Assembly: GCA_025359965.1 (NCBI GenBank)
Contig: JANYDC010000153.1
Location: forward strand, 1-58,661
DNA length: 58,661 bases
Reading direction: 5' to 3'
From: Pedosphaera sp.
GTDB taxonomy: Bacteria; Verrucomicrobiota; Verrucomicrobiia; Limisphaerales; SXQI01
The position numbers and the translations under genes are program-made. The notes below the pieces were generated by a model that saw only the letters and a program-made list of their open reading frames with translations, did no database searches and was not told where the DNA came from. This document shows positions 46,475 to 55,339 of the stretch, piece by piece. Position 1 is the first letter of the stretch, and every line of letters begins with the position of its first letter.

Positions 46475-48355
46475 ATGATTCATAGGGTCATCCGGAGCCT
46501 CCTGATTTCGTTTGCCGCCGCAAGCACAGCTTACGGGGCGGATGCTGCAGCGCTTTGGTCGGGTAAGGTTCAACCATTGTTGGATGTGCAGTGTTCCAAG
46601 TGCCACGGTTTAATCGAACAAAAAAGCGGCCTGCAGCTCGATACCCCGCAGTCCGTCATGAAAGGCGGTGATGAAGGCGCGGTGGTGATTCCTGGAAACC
46701 CAGCTAAAAGCCGTCTTTATCAATATCTGGCGGCAGGAGCTGAGACTCACATGCCGCCTAAAAAGCAGCTGACGGATGCCGACCGTGAGGTGGTAAAGGA
46801 ATGGATAGCGGCTATGACTGCATCCGCCGTTGAGCCGACCAAGAAGCCTCTCAAGTCCAAGCATTTTGATTCCGTGACCCAAGCCATAGACGCTCTTATT
46901 TCCGAAGGATGGAAAGAGCGCGGGATAAAGCCAGCGGCCGCCGCCGATGATCGAACCTGGTGCCGCCGGGTTTACCTTGATCTGGCTGGCCGAATTCCCA
47001 CCAAAACTGAGTTGGATGAATTTCTAAGTCTCCCCGCCAAGTCCAGGCGTTCCACACTTGCCGATCATCTGTTGCTTTCCGAGGAATACGCAGTGCACAT
47101 GCGCGAGCTGTGGGATGTCTTTCTGATGGGCAGAGGAAAGCGGGAGAACCACGAAGACCGTCGAGTTAAAAATGGCTGGTGGGGTTTTCTTGAAACTGCC
47201 TTCCGCACCAATCGTCCGTGGAATGAAACGGTGCGGGATATCCTGGCCGCCCGCCCGGACAAGCTGGAAAACCAAGGAGCCTCATGGTTTCTTTACGAGC
47301 GCCGCAATGACCACCAGGCCATTGCTGAGGCGGTGGCACCCGTGGTTTACGGCACGAAGATTGATTGCGCCCAGTGTCATGACCATCCGCTGGCGCGTGA
47401 AATCAAGCAGGCCCATTACTGGGGGCTGGTCGCCGCCTTCAACCGCAGTAAAAACGTGGATGGAGGTTCTACTGTTGGAGAGTCCGCCGTTGGAGGGTTC
47501 GTGAACTTCACCAACTTGAAGAAAGAATCCCAGCCTGCCATTGTTTCTCTTCTGACTGGCAGGACTTTAGATGAAATACGGCCTGAGGCAGAACAAAAGG
47601 AGGAGGACAAGGATGATAAATATATAGATCCTGCCGCAAAAATCCGAGTGCCAAAAATCTCCCGTCGCGAAGGTTTTGCCGACTTGGCAACACACGATAA
47701 CCCTTTGTTGGCCCGCGCTTTTGTCAACCGCATGTGGGCTGCGCTCATGGGCCGAGGCATTGTTCATCCAGCCGATGAAATGAACGCGCGCAACGCGCCG
47801 AGTCACCCTGAGCTGTTGGAATGGCTGGGCAAGGATTTTGCGGCTCATCAATATGATGTGCGTCGCGTGGTGCGGGGTATTGTTTTGAGCCGCCCCTATG
47901 GGTTGGCTGCATCGGCAAAACCGCCTGATTCCTTTGCCTGTGCACAGGAGCGTCCTCTTTCCGCCGAACAGCTCGCGCGCTCGTGGCGTATCGCCGCAGG
48001 ACTTCCTCCGGTTGACGACACATTGCGCCGGGCGGCCGTGGCTGCGTTCCCCGATGTGTTGCCCAAAGATTACAACGCGACATTCCAACAGGCCCAGTTT
48101 TTAACCAGCTCACCGGGGTTGGCTGAAATACTCAAGCCATCTCCAGGCAGCACTGCGGCTCGATTGACCTTATTGCGCGTGGAGTCAGCGCGAGTGCGTG
48201 AAGCATTTCTTGCCGCATACAGCCGCTCCCCTGATGCGGCGGAGGCTGCCCAAGCCCGCGATTTCCTGAAAGAGCGCCAGGCGAAACCCACCGAGGGCGT
48301 GCGTGATCTATTATGGGCGTTGTTCACCAATGCTGAATTCCTGACCATGCCGTGA
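46475..48355 (+). CDS. Exported PSD1 cytochrome / DUF1549 / DUF1553 protein, short form
   Basis: The product has 626 residues from the ATG at 46475 (MIHRVIRSLLISFAAASTAY, signal); a GTG two codons upstream is possible. A haem c motif CSKCHGLIEQKSG with THMPPKKQLTDADREVV is followed by DUF1549 (WCRRVYLDLAGRIPTKTELD, CAQCHDHPLAREIK with a second CxxCH) and DUF1553 (LARAFVNRMWAALMGRGIVH, RNAPSHPELLEWLGKDF). It is about 500 residues shorter than the paralogue at 28009-31383. The stop overlaps the next start. Confidence 0.88.
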   Translation: MIHRVIRSLLISFAAASTAYGADAAALWSGKVQPLLDVQCSKCHGLIEQKSGLQLDTPQSVMKGGDEGAVVIPGNPAKSRLYQYLAAGAETHMPPKKQLTDADREVVKEWIAAMTASAVEPTKKPLKSKHFDSVTQAIDALISEGWKERGIKPAAAADDRTWCRRVYLDLAGRIPTKTELDEFLSLPAKSRRSTLADHLLLSEEYAVHMRELWDVFLMGRGKRENHEDRRVKNGWWGFLETAFRTNRPWNETVRDILAARPDKLENQGASWFLYERRNDHQAIAEAVAPVVYGTKIDCAQCHDHPLAREIKQAHYWGLVAAFNRSKNVDGGSTVGESAVGGFVNFTNLKKESQPAIVSLLTGRTLDEIRPEAEQKEEDKDDKYIDPAAKIRVPKISRREGFADLATHDNPLLARAFVNRMWAALMGRGIVHPADEMNARNAPSHPELLEWLGKDFAAHQYDVRRVVRGIVLSRPYGLAASAKPPDSFACAQERPLSAEQLARSWRIAAGLPPVDDTLRRAAVAAFPDVLPKDYNATFQQAQFLTSSPGLAEILKPSPGSTAARLTLLRVESARVREAFLAAYSRSPDAAEAAQARDFLKERQAKPTEGVRDLLWALFTNAEFLTMP

Positions 48356-49692
48356 CGATGAATTCCAAACCTTCACAACCCATCGCTGGTCAGTGCCTGC
48401 CCAACGAACATCAGCTCCACCGGCGTCTTTTCCTGAAAGGATTGACCGGCGGTACGCTGGCCACCGTCGCCAGTTTTGAAGGCCTTTTTCACAATCCGGT
48501 CTTCGCGGCGGAAACCAAGAAAGCCCAGAAGCACTGCATTCTTCTCTGGTTGTGCGGCGCGCCAAGCCAGTTTGAAACATGGGATCCCAAACCGGGCCGA
48601 CCCAGTGGCGGACCTTTTGGAAGCATTCCAACTAAAATTCCGGGCATTCATTTTTCCTCCCTCATGCCACGCTGCGCCGGGATTGCGGACAAATTAAATA
48701 TTGTCCGCAGCATGAAGACAGCGCAGACCGAGCACCTGCAGGCCATCACGCTTCTGCAACGTGGCAACCCTGAGCGGGCCGGCTTCACCAGGCCGACCTT
48801 GGGCAGTTCGCTTTCTCAGGCCATCGGCCAGTTGGATTCCCCGATTCCCAATTTTATTTTCCTCGATCCGATTCCCGGGGGTAACGAGTTCGAATCTTTT
48901 AAAGCGGGCAATTGGGCTGGTTGGTTGGGTGCCGAGCACGCTCCAGTTCGACTTGGGGGCGATTACACCCCTTTTGCTAACGCCGCCTTGGAATCAATCC
49001 CACAGCATGACCGGGAATCCCGTGAAACGCTGCGTCGTTTTCTAACCTCAAAATACGAACGAGACAGGAAGAGCGTGGTTGCTCGTGGTCAGAATGCGGC
49101 TTTCGAGCGTATGAAAGGCATGACCGCGAGCGCCGACTTGTTCGACGTAAAGAAGCTTCCAGCCAGGGATCGTGAACGTTACGGCCCGGGAAGTTTTGCC
49201 CAGCACTCGCTAATGGCCAGACACCTCGTCGAAAACGGTGCCCCCTTTGTGATGGTTGCCAATGGGATGAACTGGGATAACCACGTTTTCCAACACGAGA
49301 TACACCAGATGCTCGTCCCTGAATTGGACCGCGTTCTATTTCATCTGGTCAACGACCTTGAACAGAGTGGTCTGTTGGATTCGACCTTGGTGATTGCCAT
49401 GGGAGAGTTTGGCCGCACGCCGTGGCTCAATCCTGCCCGAGGTCGCGATCATTATCCGAATGCCTGGAGCATGATGATGACCGGTTGCGGCTTAAAGCGG
49501 GGCGTGGTTACAGGCGCGACAGATCCTGATGGGGTTGACGTGATTGAGAAGGCCTACAACGAACAGAATCTTTTCGCCACCATCTTTACCGCACTCGGTA
49601 TCAATCCTTACGCCGAATACGATCTGCCCGGCATGCCTACCTTCCATCGTGTGGAAAACAAGGCCGAACCCATCCGCGACCTCCTCGCCTGA
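48352..49692 (+). CDS. DUF1501 family exported protein, second copy
   Basis: The product has 446 residues (GTG at 48352 overlapping the previous stop, or ATG at 48358). The N-terminal signal (HRRLFLKGLTGGTLATVASF) is twin-arginine-like. DUF1501 features are KHCILLWLCGAPSQFETWDP, DNHVFQHEIHQ, VIAMGEFGRTPWLNPARGRD and WSMMMTGCGLKRGVV. It pairs with the DUF1549/1553 protein encoded just upstream, as in the pair at 26574-31383. Confidence 0.9.
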   Translation: MTMNSKPSQPIAGQCLPNEHQLHRRLFLKGLTGGTLATVASFEGLFHNPVFAAETKKAQKHCILLWLCGAPSQFETWDPKPGRPSGGPFGSIPTKIPGIHFSSLMPRCAGIADKLNIVRSMKTAQTEHLQAITLLQRGNPERAGFTRPTLGSSLSQAIGQLDSPIPNFIFLDPIPGGNEFESFKAGNWAGWLGAEHAPVRLGGDYTPFANAALESIPQHDRESRETLRRFLTSKYERDRKSVVARGQNAAFERMKGMTASADLFDVKKLPARDRERYGPGSFAQHSLMARHLVENGAPFVMVANGMNWDNHVFQHEIHQMLVPELDRVLFHLVNDLEQSGLLDSTLVIAMGEFGRTPWLNPARGRDHYPNAWSMMMTGCGLKRGVVTGATDPDGVDVIEKAYNEQNLFATIFTALGINPYAEYDLPGMPTFHRVENKAEPIRDLLA

Positions 49693-49696
49693 ACCC

Positions 49697-50758
49697 ATGA
49701 AGCTTACTCTCGCACACGATCATAAACTCCCGACCGGAGTGCTGGGCCTAGCCCTCAAACCAGATGGTTCACGAGCATTTGCCGCATGTGTGGATGGCTC
49801 GCTTTACAGCGTGGATCTCGAGACGGGCGCAAATGAAGCTTTTGAGGAAAAACACCAATCCTTCGCCAGCGGTTGTGTTTTACTCCCGGACGGCAAGACA
49901 GTCATTTCAGGAGGTTATGATGGAATGTTGCTTTGGCACGATGTGGAGACACGGCGTTGTTTGCGAAAGGTGAAGGCCCACAATTTTTGGAATTGGCAAC
50001 TGACCCTCTCCCCAGATGGAACCCGGCTGGCCACGGTGACAGGTCAATATTTGCCCGGGGGCTGGAAGTATGAACCAGCGGATGAGAACGAGCCTTGCGC
50101 CAAAGTTTTTGATACCGCCAGTGGCGAACGCGTGGCTGAGTTTGGCCACGTCCCCCCCGTGTTAAGCTGTGCTTTTAGTCCCGACGGCCGTCATCTTGCC
50201 GCAGCCAACATGATGGGTGAGGTTCGAATTTGGAATCTAAAGGATGGCTCCAAACCGGTCTCACAATGGACCTCCCCTGATTTTACTTCCTGGGGATCGA
50301 TCAAAACTCATCATTATTGCGGCGGCATTTACGGCCTGGCCTTTTCACCGGATGGAGCCACTCTTCTTGGCTGTGGCATGGGGCCGATGAATGATCCGAT
50401 GGCTGGCAATGGCAAAATGACCTGGCAGCGTTGGAATTGGCTAAAAGGGGAGAAAGTGGACCAGATCAAGGACGGTCAGCATGGATCGGGTCTTATGGAA
50501 GCGGTGGCTTGGAATCCTGATGGCTCTCATTTCGTCATGGCCGGAAAACAGGCGCAGGGGACTTGGAATGCCGCCATTTTTTCTGCTGCCGACGGAAGCT
50601 TGATCCACTCGGTGGACACAAAAAAGCGAATCACCCATGCCCAGTTTACGGCTGACGGTCAAACGCTCGTCATCTCCGGGGCAAACGGACAGCCGCAGCC
50701 AAAGGATAATGTCTGGCCGTCCTGGGGTCGTTTGCAGGTCTATCGCGTGGAGGTCTAA
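49697..50758 (+). CDS. WD40-like beta-propeller protein
   Basis: The product has 353 residues from the ATG at 49697, five bases after the DUF1501 stop. Six or seven WD40-type blades are seen: LGLALKPDGSRAFAACVDGS, VLLPDGKTVISGGYDGMLLW, LTLSPDGTRLATVTG, CAFSPDGRHLAAANMMGEVR, LAFSPDGATLLGCGMG and AVAWNPDGSHFVMAGK. No signal peptide is visible, unlike its four upstream neighbours, so it is probably cytosolic or exported by another route. WD40 proteins often close such DUF1501/DUF1549 clusters in these phyla. Confidence 0.85.
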   Translation: MKLTLAHDHKLPTGVLGLALKPDGSRAFAACVDGSLYSVDLETGANEAFEEKHQSFASGCVLLPDGKTVISGGYDGMLLWHDVETRRCLRKVKAHNFWNWQLTLSPDGTRLATVTGQYLPGGWKYEPADENEPCAKVFDTASGERVAEFGHVPPVLSCAFSPDGRHLAAANMMGEVRIWNLKDGSKPVSQWTSPDFTSWGSIKTHHYCGGIYGLAFSPDGATLLGCGMGPMNDPMAGNGKMTWQRWNWLKGEKVDQIKDGQHGSGLMEAVAWNPDGSHFVMAGKQAQGTWNAAIFSAADGSLIHSVDTKKRITHAQFTADGQTLVISGANGQPQPKDNVWPSWGRLQVYRVEV

Positions 50759-50835
50759 GCCTAACCCTTGGGTTCAGGGTGTTTAAGGCAGCAAACACCG
50801 CTCACAATCGCTTTGGATGGAGAATCTTGTAAGGA

Positions 50836-50920
50836 TGGTGCCCACGACAGGACTTGAACCTGTACGATGTTACTCACTAGAACCTGAATCTAGCGCGTCT
50901 GCCAATTCCGCCAATTTTGG
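50836..50920 (-). tRNA. tRNA-Leu(CAG) copy with replaced 5' acceptor strand (probable attachment remnant)
   Basis: On the minus strand the D arm (GGCGGAATTGGCAGACGC), anticodon stem-loop (CTAGA TTCAGGT TCTAG, anticodon CAG), long variable region, T arm (ACAGG TTCAAGT CCTGT), 3' acceptor strand CGTGGGC, A and CCA are all present. The 5' acceptor strand should read near GCCCACG, but the seven bases before TG are CCAAAAT (50914-50920), which cannot pair. The intact part is 50836-50913. The variable arm pairs poorly as well. It therefore looks like the 3' part of a tRNA-Leu left at an integration boundary, not a working gene. Confidence 0.7.
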
Positions 50921-51400
50921 TTTTCAAAATTCAGCTTTATTGGCCCATTCTTCATGTTCTACAACGTCCTGAAATCGTCTGTATCACCCAATACAGCCGA
51001 CAAAGCGGCAAAAAGTGGCAAATGTCTTTGGATTGATTAATCCCCCTGCCTTTCCTTTGCAACTTGTTTTTCAATCCGTGGTTCGGTATGGAGCTTTCCG
51101 GTCACTGCGTCGGTCCTCTTTTTCGCGATAATTCGCAGTCCTGATGGAGTTTCCGAGTTGTATGGATTCTCGCTTGTTTCACTCCTGCTGATTACCCGAA
51201 TTTGCGATTAACTTTACTTGTACCCATTACTTTTGGTCTCATTTGGCTACGAGCAATAGCACCTACATCCACACATATGTCCTTTCCCACGCCACACACA
51301 CTCGTTTTGGTTTTTCTGAGAAATCTTTCGATCAACAAAACAAATTCTCAAAAACCTTGAAAAGTACTGGGATTCAACTTCGTCGTTACACTCAGCTCAT
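50921..51400. other. Intergenic region between tRNA-Leu remnant and FRG gene
   Basis: No recognised gene lies in these 480 bases. A 60-codon open stretch on the minus strand ends at 51037, lacks an ATG and shows no family resemblance, so I do not call it. I see no integrase gene here and no clear promoter. Confidence 0.5.
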
Positions 51401-52528
51401 ATGAACGGACAATGGAAAGGGAACTACACTGGAACCATCAGTGGCAGAATCATCCTGAACGCCGATGAAACAAAGCGTGGATACGAGGCAATTGCGTATC
51501 TGTCCCCTGATACCCCTGATCAGCTTCAACTTCTTGCTGAATTCAATCTTGAGACAAAGAATCCTTACTTCGAGTTTGAAATCACGCGTTTCAATCCTCT
51601 CAATCCGGAGACCGGACTTGCTCAGCCTTGGAATGAACTGGACCCAAAGTTGACGCAAGGCAAGATTTTTGCAAAGAAGGCTGTGGGGAAAGGCAGTCTG
51701 ATCGCCGACAAATTAACTCTCGAATGGACCACAGACAACAAAATCGAAGGTTTCGCTACGCTCGCTCGCTCATTGGCTGAAACAGCTTCCTTGCTGCCCG
51801 CCGAGCAGGTGGACTGGAATGACTTTAAAAAATTGGTATCACAGAATGTTAAACACGGGACGCTATTCAGGGGGCAGAGAGAACCATTAAGGCTTCGAAC
51901 TACATTTCATCGGACTGGAAGAGCCAATTTACACCGTTTTCTTAACATCGACATCAGAGCTCTTCATAACCAACTAAGCTCGAAGACTCGTCACTTTTTC
52001 AATCGCTCCAACCCCGATGAAAATGGTGCATTCATGAGTCTCGTTCAACACCACGGTTACCCTACACCGCTGTTGGATTGGACTTATTCCCCATATGCTG
52101 CCGCGTTTTTTGCCTTTCGTGGGCACCGGAAAAATCCTGTCACAGTTCCTTTAGCCAAGGACGATATACGAATTTTCGTCTTCGATGCGGAACTGTGGGG
52201 GAGAAACAATCCCGGCAGGTTTCGCCTCGACTGTGCGGCCCTGCATTTCACGGTTCATGATTTCATCGCGCTGGACAACGAACGTATGATTCCTCAACAG
52301 GCCGTCTCAACGCTGACGAATATCGACGATATTGAGACTCACATTAGCGAGCGAACGTTCGAAACCACGAAGTATCTTTCCGCCATAGATATACCGTTCT
52401 GCGAATGCACTAAGGCGATGCGCGAGTTGCGACAAATGGGAATCACACCGGGTTCGATGTTTCCGGGATTCGATGGTACATGTGAGGAGATCAAGGAACG
52501 GCTGTTCGAGTCGTCCACGGAATCGTGA
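51401..52528 (+). CDS. FRG-domain protein
   Basis: The product has 375 residues. The C-terminal half carries the FRG domain: GTLFRGQREPLRLRTTFHR at about 149, then LVQHHGYPTPLLDWTYSPYA and AAFFAF. The N-terminal 120 residues (MNGQWKGNYTGTISGRIILN) form a separate beta-rich domain I cannot name. FRG proteins have no assigned activity; they are scattered in accessory regions and near mobile elements. It converges with the AlbA_2 gene after 21 bases. Confidence 0.85.
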   Translation: MNGQWKGNYTGTISGRIILNADETKRGYEAIAYLSPDTPDQLQLLAEFNLETKNPYFEFEITRFNPLNPETGLAQPWNELDPKLTQGKIFAKKAVGKGSLIADKLTLEWTTDNKIEGFATLARSLAETASLLPAEQVDWNDFKKLVSQNVKHGTLFRGQREPLRLRTTFHRTGRANLHRFLNIDIRALHNQLSSKTRHFFNRSNPDENGAFMSLVQHHGYPTPLLDWTYSPYAAAFFAFRGHRKNPVTVPLAKDDIRIFVFDAELWGRNNPGRFRLDCAALHFTVHDFIALDNERMIPQQAVSTLTNIDDIETHISERTFETTKYLSAIDIPFCECTKAMRELRQMGITPGSMFPGFDGTCEEIKERLFESSTES

Positions 52529-52549
52529 AGCCTAATCCACTCAATGAAC

Positions 52550-53557
52550 CTAAGTGTCAATTGCTGATGGCTTTGCCTGAGCAATGCGTGCTTTTTCTCC
52601 GACCTTTCGATCAAGAACCCATTTTTGATGTCGGGTTCTGACGACAGCGAGAGAATTGGAACTCTCGTTGATATGTGTGACAACCCACTGAATGAAAGCT
52701 TCACTGTATTGAGAGCCCCCAGAATTGGCTTTCCATCTGTAAAGGGAATTAGAGTCCATTTGGTACAGTCTTCGGATGCCAAGAACATCGTGCGTGGTAA
52801 GCTTAACTCCATCGTTCAACTTCAAATTTATCTGAGTCAGAACATTCTTCCATAGGTGAGGATGCGTTTTGTTAGGGTCTATCAACTGTACGGCAGGTGC
52901 ATCTCCGTCTGAAACAAGGCGGACTCGGTTGGGGTTGACGACCACCGATTGTTCAATAGGAACAGCAACAGAGATAGTCGAACCGGGGGGTGCTTCAACG
53001 ACAGTTCGAATACCAGCGAGCCATGAGTGCTTGATCCGTTCCAGTTCTCTTTCGATGAGAGCTTGCAGATCACCCGTCGTGCCGGGTTCGCTTTTTGCTC
53101 CATGCCTGAAGTATACCGTTCCCTTACGAAAGGCGAATTTCTCATCGCCATGCGGGTTGGTATATTGGCCATCAGTGGTGAAAACGAGGGGGATTCTGCT
53201 CGCTGAAATTTGAATGACCGCGATAGGGACGCCAGCCTTCAGTGCTGGTTGGAGTGTAAAGTCCCCGAATGGAGTATCCGTAAACTTACATATTTTGTCA
53301 CCAATTCTTGAGGCATCATAGCTGATTATAGCCTCCACACTTTCTCCGGTCGGTTTGGCGTTATCATCAACACCAAATAGAATGAACCCTCCACCGGAGT
53401 TTGCCATCGCTACTAAGTCCTTAATCACTTCAACCCAATCTCCTTTGTTCCCAACGTCCAGTTTCTCCTTGAATTCAACGAACGAGGTTTCGTAACTAGC
53501 CTCAAGTGCATTCTGGAGTTGGGGGTTGAGACTTTGGTTGTTGATCGTTCCTGTCAT
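52550..53557 (-). CDS. AlbA_2 (Schlafen-like) domain protein
   Basis: The product has 335 residues. An AlbA_2 domain covers about residues 20-160: SFVEFKEKLDVGNKGDWVEV, AMANSGGGFILFGVDDNAKP, and a strand-rich stretch to YFRHGAKSEPGT. These domains, formerly called divergent AAA_4, are putative nucleic-acid-binding modules related to Schlafen proteins and often accompany type I restriction loci. The C-terminal part (about 210-310) has a helical DNA-binding look. A restriction-modification scar lies next to it at 53865-54214. Confidence 0.82.
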   Translation of the reverse strand: MTGTINNQSLNPQLQNALEASYETSFVEFKEKLDVGNKGDWVEVIKDLVAMANSGGGFILFGVDDNAKPTGESVEAIISYDASRIGDKICKFTDTPFGDFTLQPALKAGVPIAVIQISASRIPLVFTTDGQYTNPHGDEKFAFRKGTVYFRHGAKSEPGTTGDLQALIERELERIKHSWLAGIRTVVEAPPGSTISVAVPIEQSVVVNPNRVRLVSDGDAPAVQLIDPNKTHPHLWKNVLTQINLKLNDGVKLTTHDVLGIRRLYQMDSNSLYRWKANSGGSQYSEAFIQWVVTHINESSNSLAVVRTRHQKWVLDRKVGEKARIAQAKPSAIDT

Positions 53558-53864
53558 TGGGGTGCCTCATTTTGAGAGTTCAGTTGCACTTCGCATTTGA
53601 ATAGCTGGTCAGGTTGGCAGATTGCTTTCTTCCTTAGAGTCATCCAAATGCTTCATCTTCTGTCCCTAGGCTGTCAGGCCACCCTTAATCTGCAAGGTGA
53701 AACTAAATCCGTGGTCAACATTGGATTTCGGTTGCACCCCAGTTCACACATTTCGATCCCTTCAATTTGATTCTAGGCGGTTGTTGCATTCGACTGAGGT
53801 TACTGGATACCTTTCGACAAACCAAAGGCTCGCATTATCGCCTGACGTTGGGGAATTTTTGCTA
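53558..53864. other. Intergenic region between AlbA_2 gene and hsdM fragment
   Basis: This 307-base stretch between divergent genes holds no supported gene. An open frame upstream of the hsdM start (from 53697) has no family resemblance. Promoters for both sides should lie here; none is clear. Confidence 0.4.
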
Positions 53865-54017
53865 ATGATTACTGGTGAGTTAAAGAGTCAAGTAGATCGG
53901 CTGTGGGATGCGTTTTGGAGTGGTGGCATCAGCAATCCGCTAGAAGTGATCGAACAGATTACGTATCGGCTGTTCCTTCGTCGCCTTGACGATTTGCATA
54001 CTCTGGAAAGAAAATGA
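53865..54017 (+). pseudogene. hsdM: N-terminal fragment of type I methyltransferase HsdM
   Basis: Fifty residues ([20 protein letters not shown] then [20 protein letters not shown] and DDLHTLERK) match the start of HsdM proteins, which normally run to about 500 residues. The frame stops at the junction with an hsdR fragment and the whole catalytic domain is missing. The start and first 150 bases look undamaged, so the loss was one event and not gradual decay. Confidence 0.8.
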
Positions 54018-54214
54018 GCAGCCAGCAATTGGAGTTCATTGAATTAATCATCAATCACCTTACTGCCCATGGAGTCATGGAGGCGTCCCTGCTTTACGAA
54101 TCTCCATTCACTGATCTGACTGCCCGTGGTCCAGAAAGTCTTTTTGGCAGTAATGATTTGGATGCACTTGTGAATGCCCTGAACAATGTCAGGGCTATGG
54201 CTCTGGTGGCTTAA
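54014..54214 (+). pseudogene. hsdR: C-terminal fragment of type I restriction subunit HsdR
   Basis: Sixty-six residues (QQLEFIELIINHLTAHGVME, LLYESPFTDLTARGPESLFG, DLDALVNALNNVRAMALVA) match the end of HsdR, a protein of about 800-1100 residues. The ATG overlaps the hsdM fragment stop by four bases. The motor, nuclease and specificity (hsdS) parts are all absent. A deletion from inside hsdM to near the end of hsdR explains both fragments. Confidence 0.78.
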
Positions 54215-54293
54215 ACCGTAAGTGAGAGAAACGCAGGGACAAGTACTGGTGCTGGGGAAAACGCGTGGTCTGATACAGATCGGTACAATAGTT

Positions 54294-54995
54294 TCACGAT
54301 GTTCCCATGGGTCTCTTGGTTTGGAGAGCCCCGATATTTGCCATCGTGCTTTGAGCTCTCTGAGCAGCCAGTGTTGCTTCATCCAAGAGAATCTTTGGCT
54401 TCCAGATTTTGTAAACGGCCACAATGCTACAGTAGAGCTTGTTCCCATGGTCCGGTCGATAAGTGGCTATCGCTGGCCAAAATCTTTCGCACAAATCGCA
54501 GAATGGTTGCCCTACGGAAGGAAATGCAACGTCCATTTCCGCTAATTCCTTGTCGAAATAAATCGCTATACCTTCGAGTGAGTTGAGTAATGCAATGAGT
54601 TCCTGCTCATGATTCCCCCATGCCTCAACCAACCATGGTTGGCACTGGCTCGACTCGCTCTGCAAAAAGTCATGTGATGCTTTGACAGCCGGAGGTGAAC
54701 CAAGCTTTTTCATCAAAGTGTCAGCTAGTGGCACCACTTCTGATGCATATCGCGTGCAAAGTTCAGCCGCGAGTGTTGCCGCTTCGCGACGGGAGCGTAG
54801 TTTGATATCTTCCTGTAAAAGCTGGATCTCTTCCTTCGAGACCTTCAGTTGTTGCTCGGTGAGACTTAAAGTGGCAAGACCGATTTTAAGCTGACCAAGG
54901 GCTCTCCACGCTATTACTGCTGCGAAGGTCATTGAACCAAATGATGCTGCTTCCAGCACTGATCGGAAAAGAGACCAAGAACATTCTATAGCCAT
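54294..54995 (-). CDS. Hypothetical membrane-anchored coiled-coil protein
   Basis: The product has 233 residues. An N-terminal hydrophobic segment (VLEAASFGSMTFAAVIAWRA) is followed by a coiled coil at about 38-75 (LTEQQLKVSKEEIQLLQEDI) and a helical C-terminal domain without recognised family. I do not recognise it. It lies between the hsd scar and the XRE regulator, all in the accessory region. Confidence 0.55.
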   Translation of the reverse strand: MAIECSWSLFRSVLEAASFGSMTFAAVIAWRALGQLKIGLATLSLTEQQLKVSKEEIQLLQEDIKLRSRREAATLAAELCTRYASEVVPLADTLMKKLGSPPAVKASHDFLQSESSQCQPWLVEAWGNHEQELIALLNSLEGIAIYFDKELAEMDVAFPSVGQPFCDLCERFWPAIATYRPDHGNKLYCSIVAVYKIWKPKILLDEATLAAQRAQSTMANIGALQTKRPMGTS

Positions 54996-55117
54996 GATTG
55001 ATGGTCAAAGGTTGACGAGAAAAAGTCAACTCCACCTACATTGCCAGTTGAAGTGTACTCCTCAATCCTCTACCTGTGGAAATGGATCACGATGCGTGGA
55101 AACTGCGTAGGACTTTG

Positions 55118-55336
55118 TCATTTCTGCATGGGTGGAAAAAGCTCTTGTATGTTACAACCCAGAGATCTTTGGAGGCGAAGAACTGTTGTCAGTAGGATGT
55201 TGATCTTTCCAGCTTCGATTTTTTGCACTGTGCGAGGGTTCAAGCCTGCGAGTTCCGCAAGTTTCTCCTGCGTGAGTCCCTTGTTTCGGCGCACCTCTCG
55301 AAGGTTTCGACCAAATGCTTCCAGATCATTGTCCAC
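55118..55336 (-). CDS. XRE-family helix-turn-helix regulator
   Basis: The product has 72 residues, starting with GTG at 55336. The helix-turn-helix covers about residues 8-62: FGRNLREVRRNKGLTQEKLA, ELAGLNPRTVQKIEAGKINI, LLTTVLRLQRSLGC. It is a single-domain DNA-binding protein of the Cro/C1 type. An inverted repeat directly upstream (55340-55371) fits autoregulation. It is divergent from the PEP-CTERM gene, which may also be under its control. Confidence 0.88.
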   Translation of the reverse strand: MDNDLEAFGRNLREVRRNKGLTQEKLAELAGLNPRTVQKIEAGKINILLTTVLRLQRSLGCNIQELFPPMQK

Positions 55337-55339
55337 CCC

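Noticed and set aside
50759..50835. Imperfect hairpin CCTAACC...GGTTCAGG after the WD40 gene
   Set aside because: Stem is short and interrupted by a bulge, with no T run; not enough to call a terminator.
51037..51216. Open minus-strand stretch of about 60 codons after the tRNA remnant, ending KERQGD
   Set aside because: No ATG, no clear ribosome-binding site and no recognisable family; too weak to call.
53697..53864. 56-codon open extension upstream of the hsdM fragment
   Set aside because: HsdM proteins begin at the MITGELK methionine; the upstream part has no similarity and is probably untranslated.
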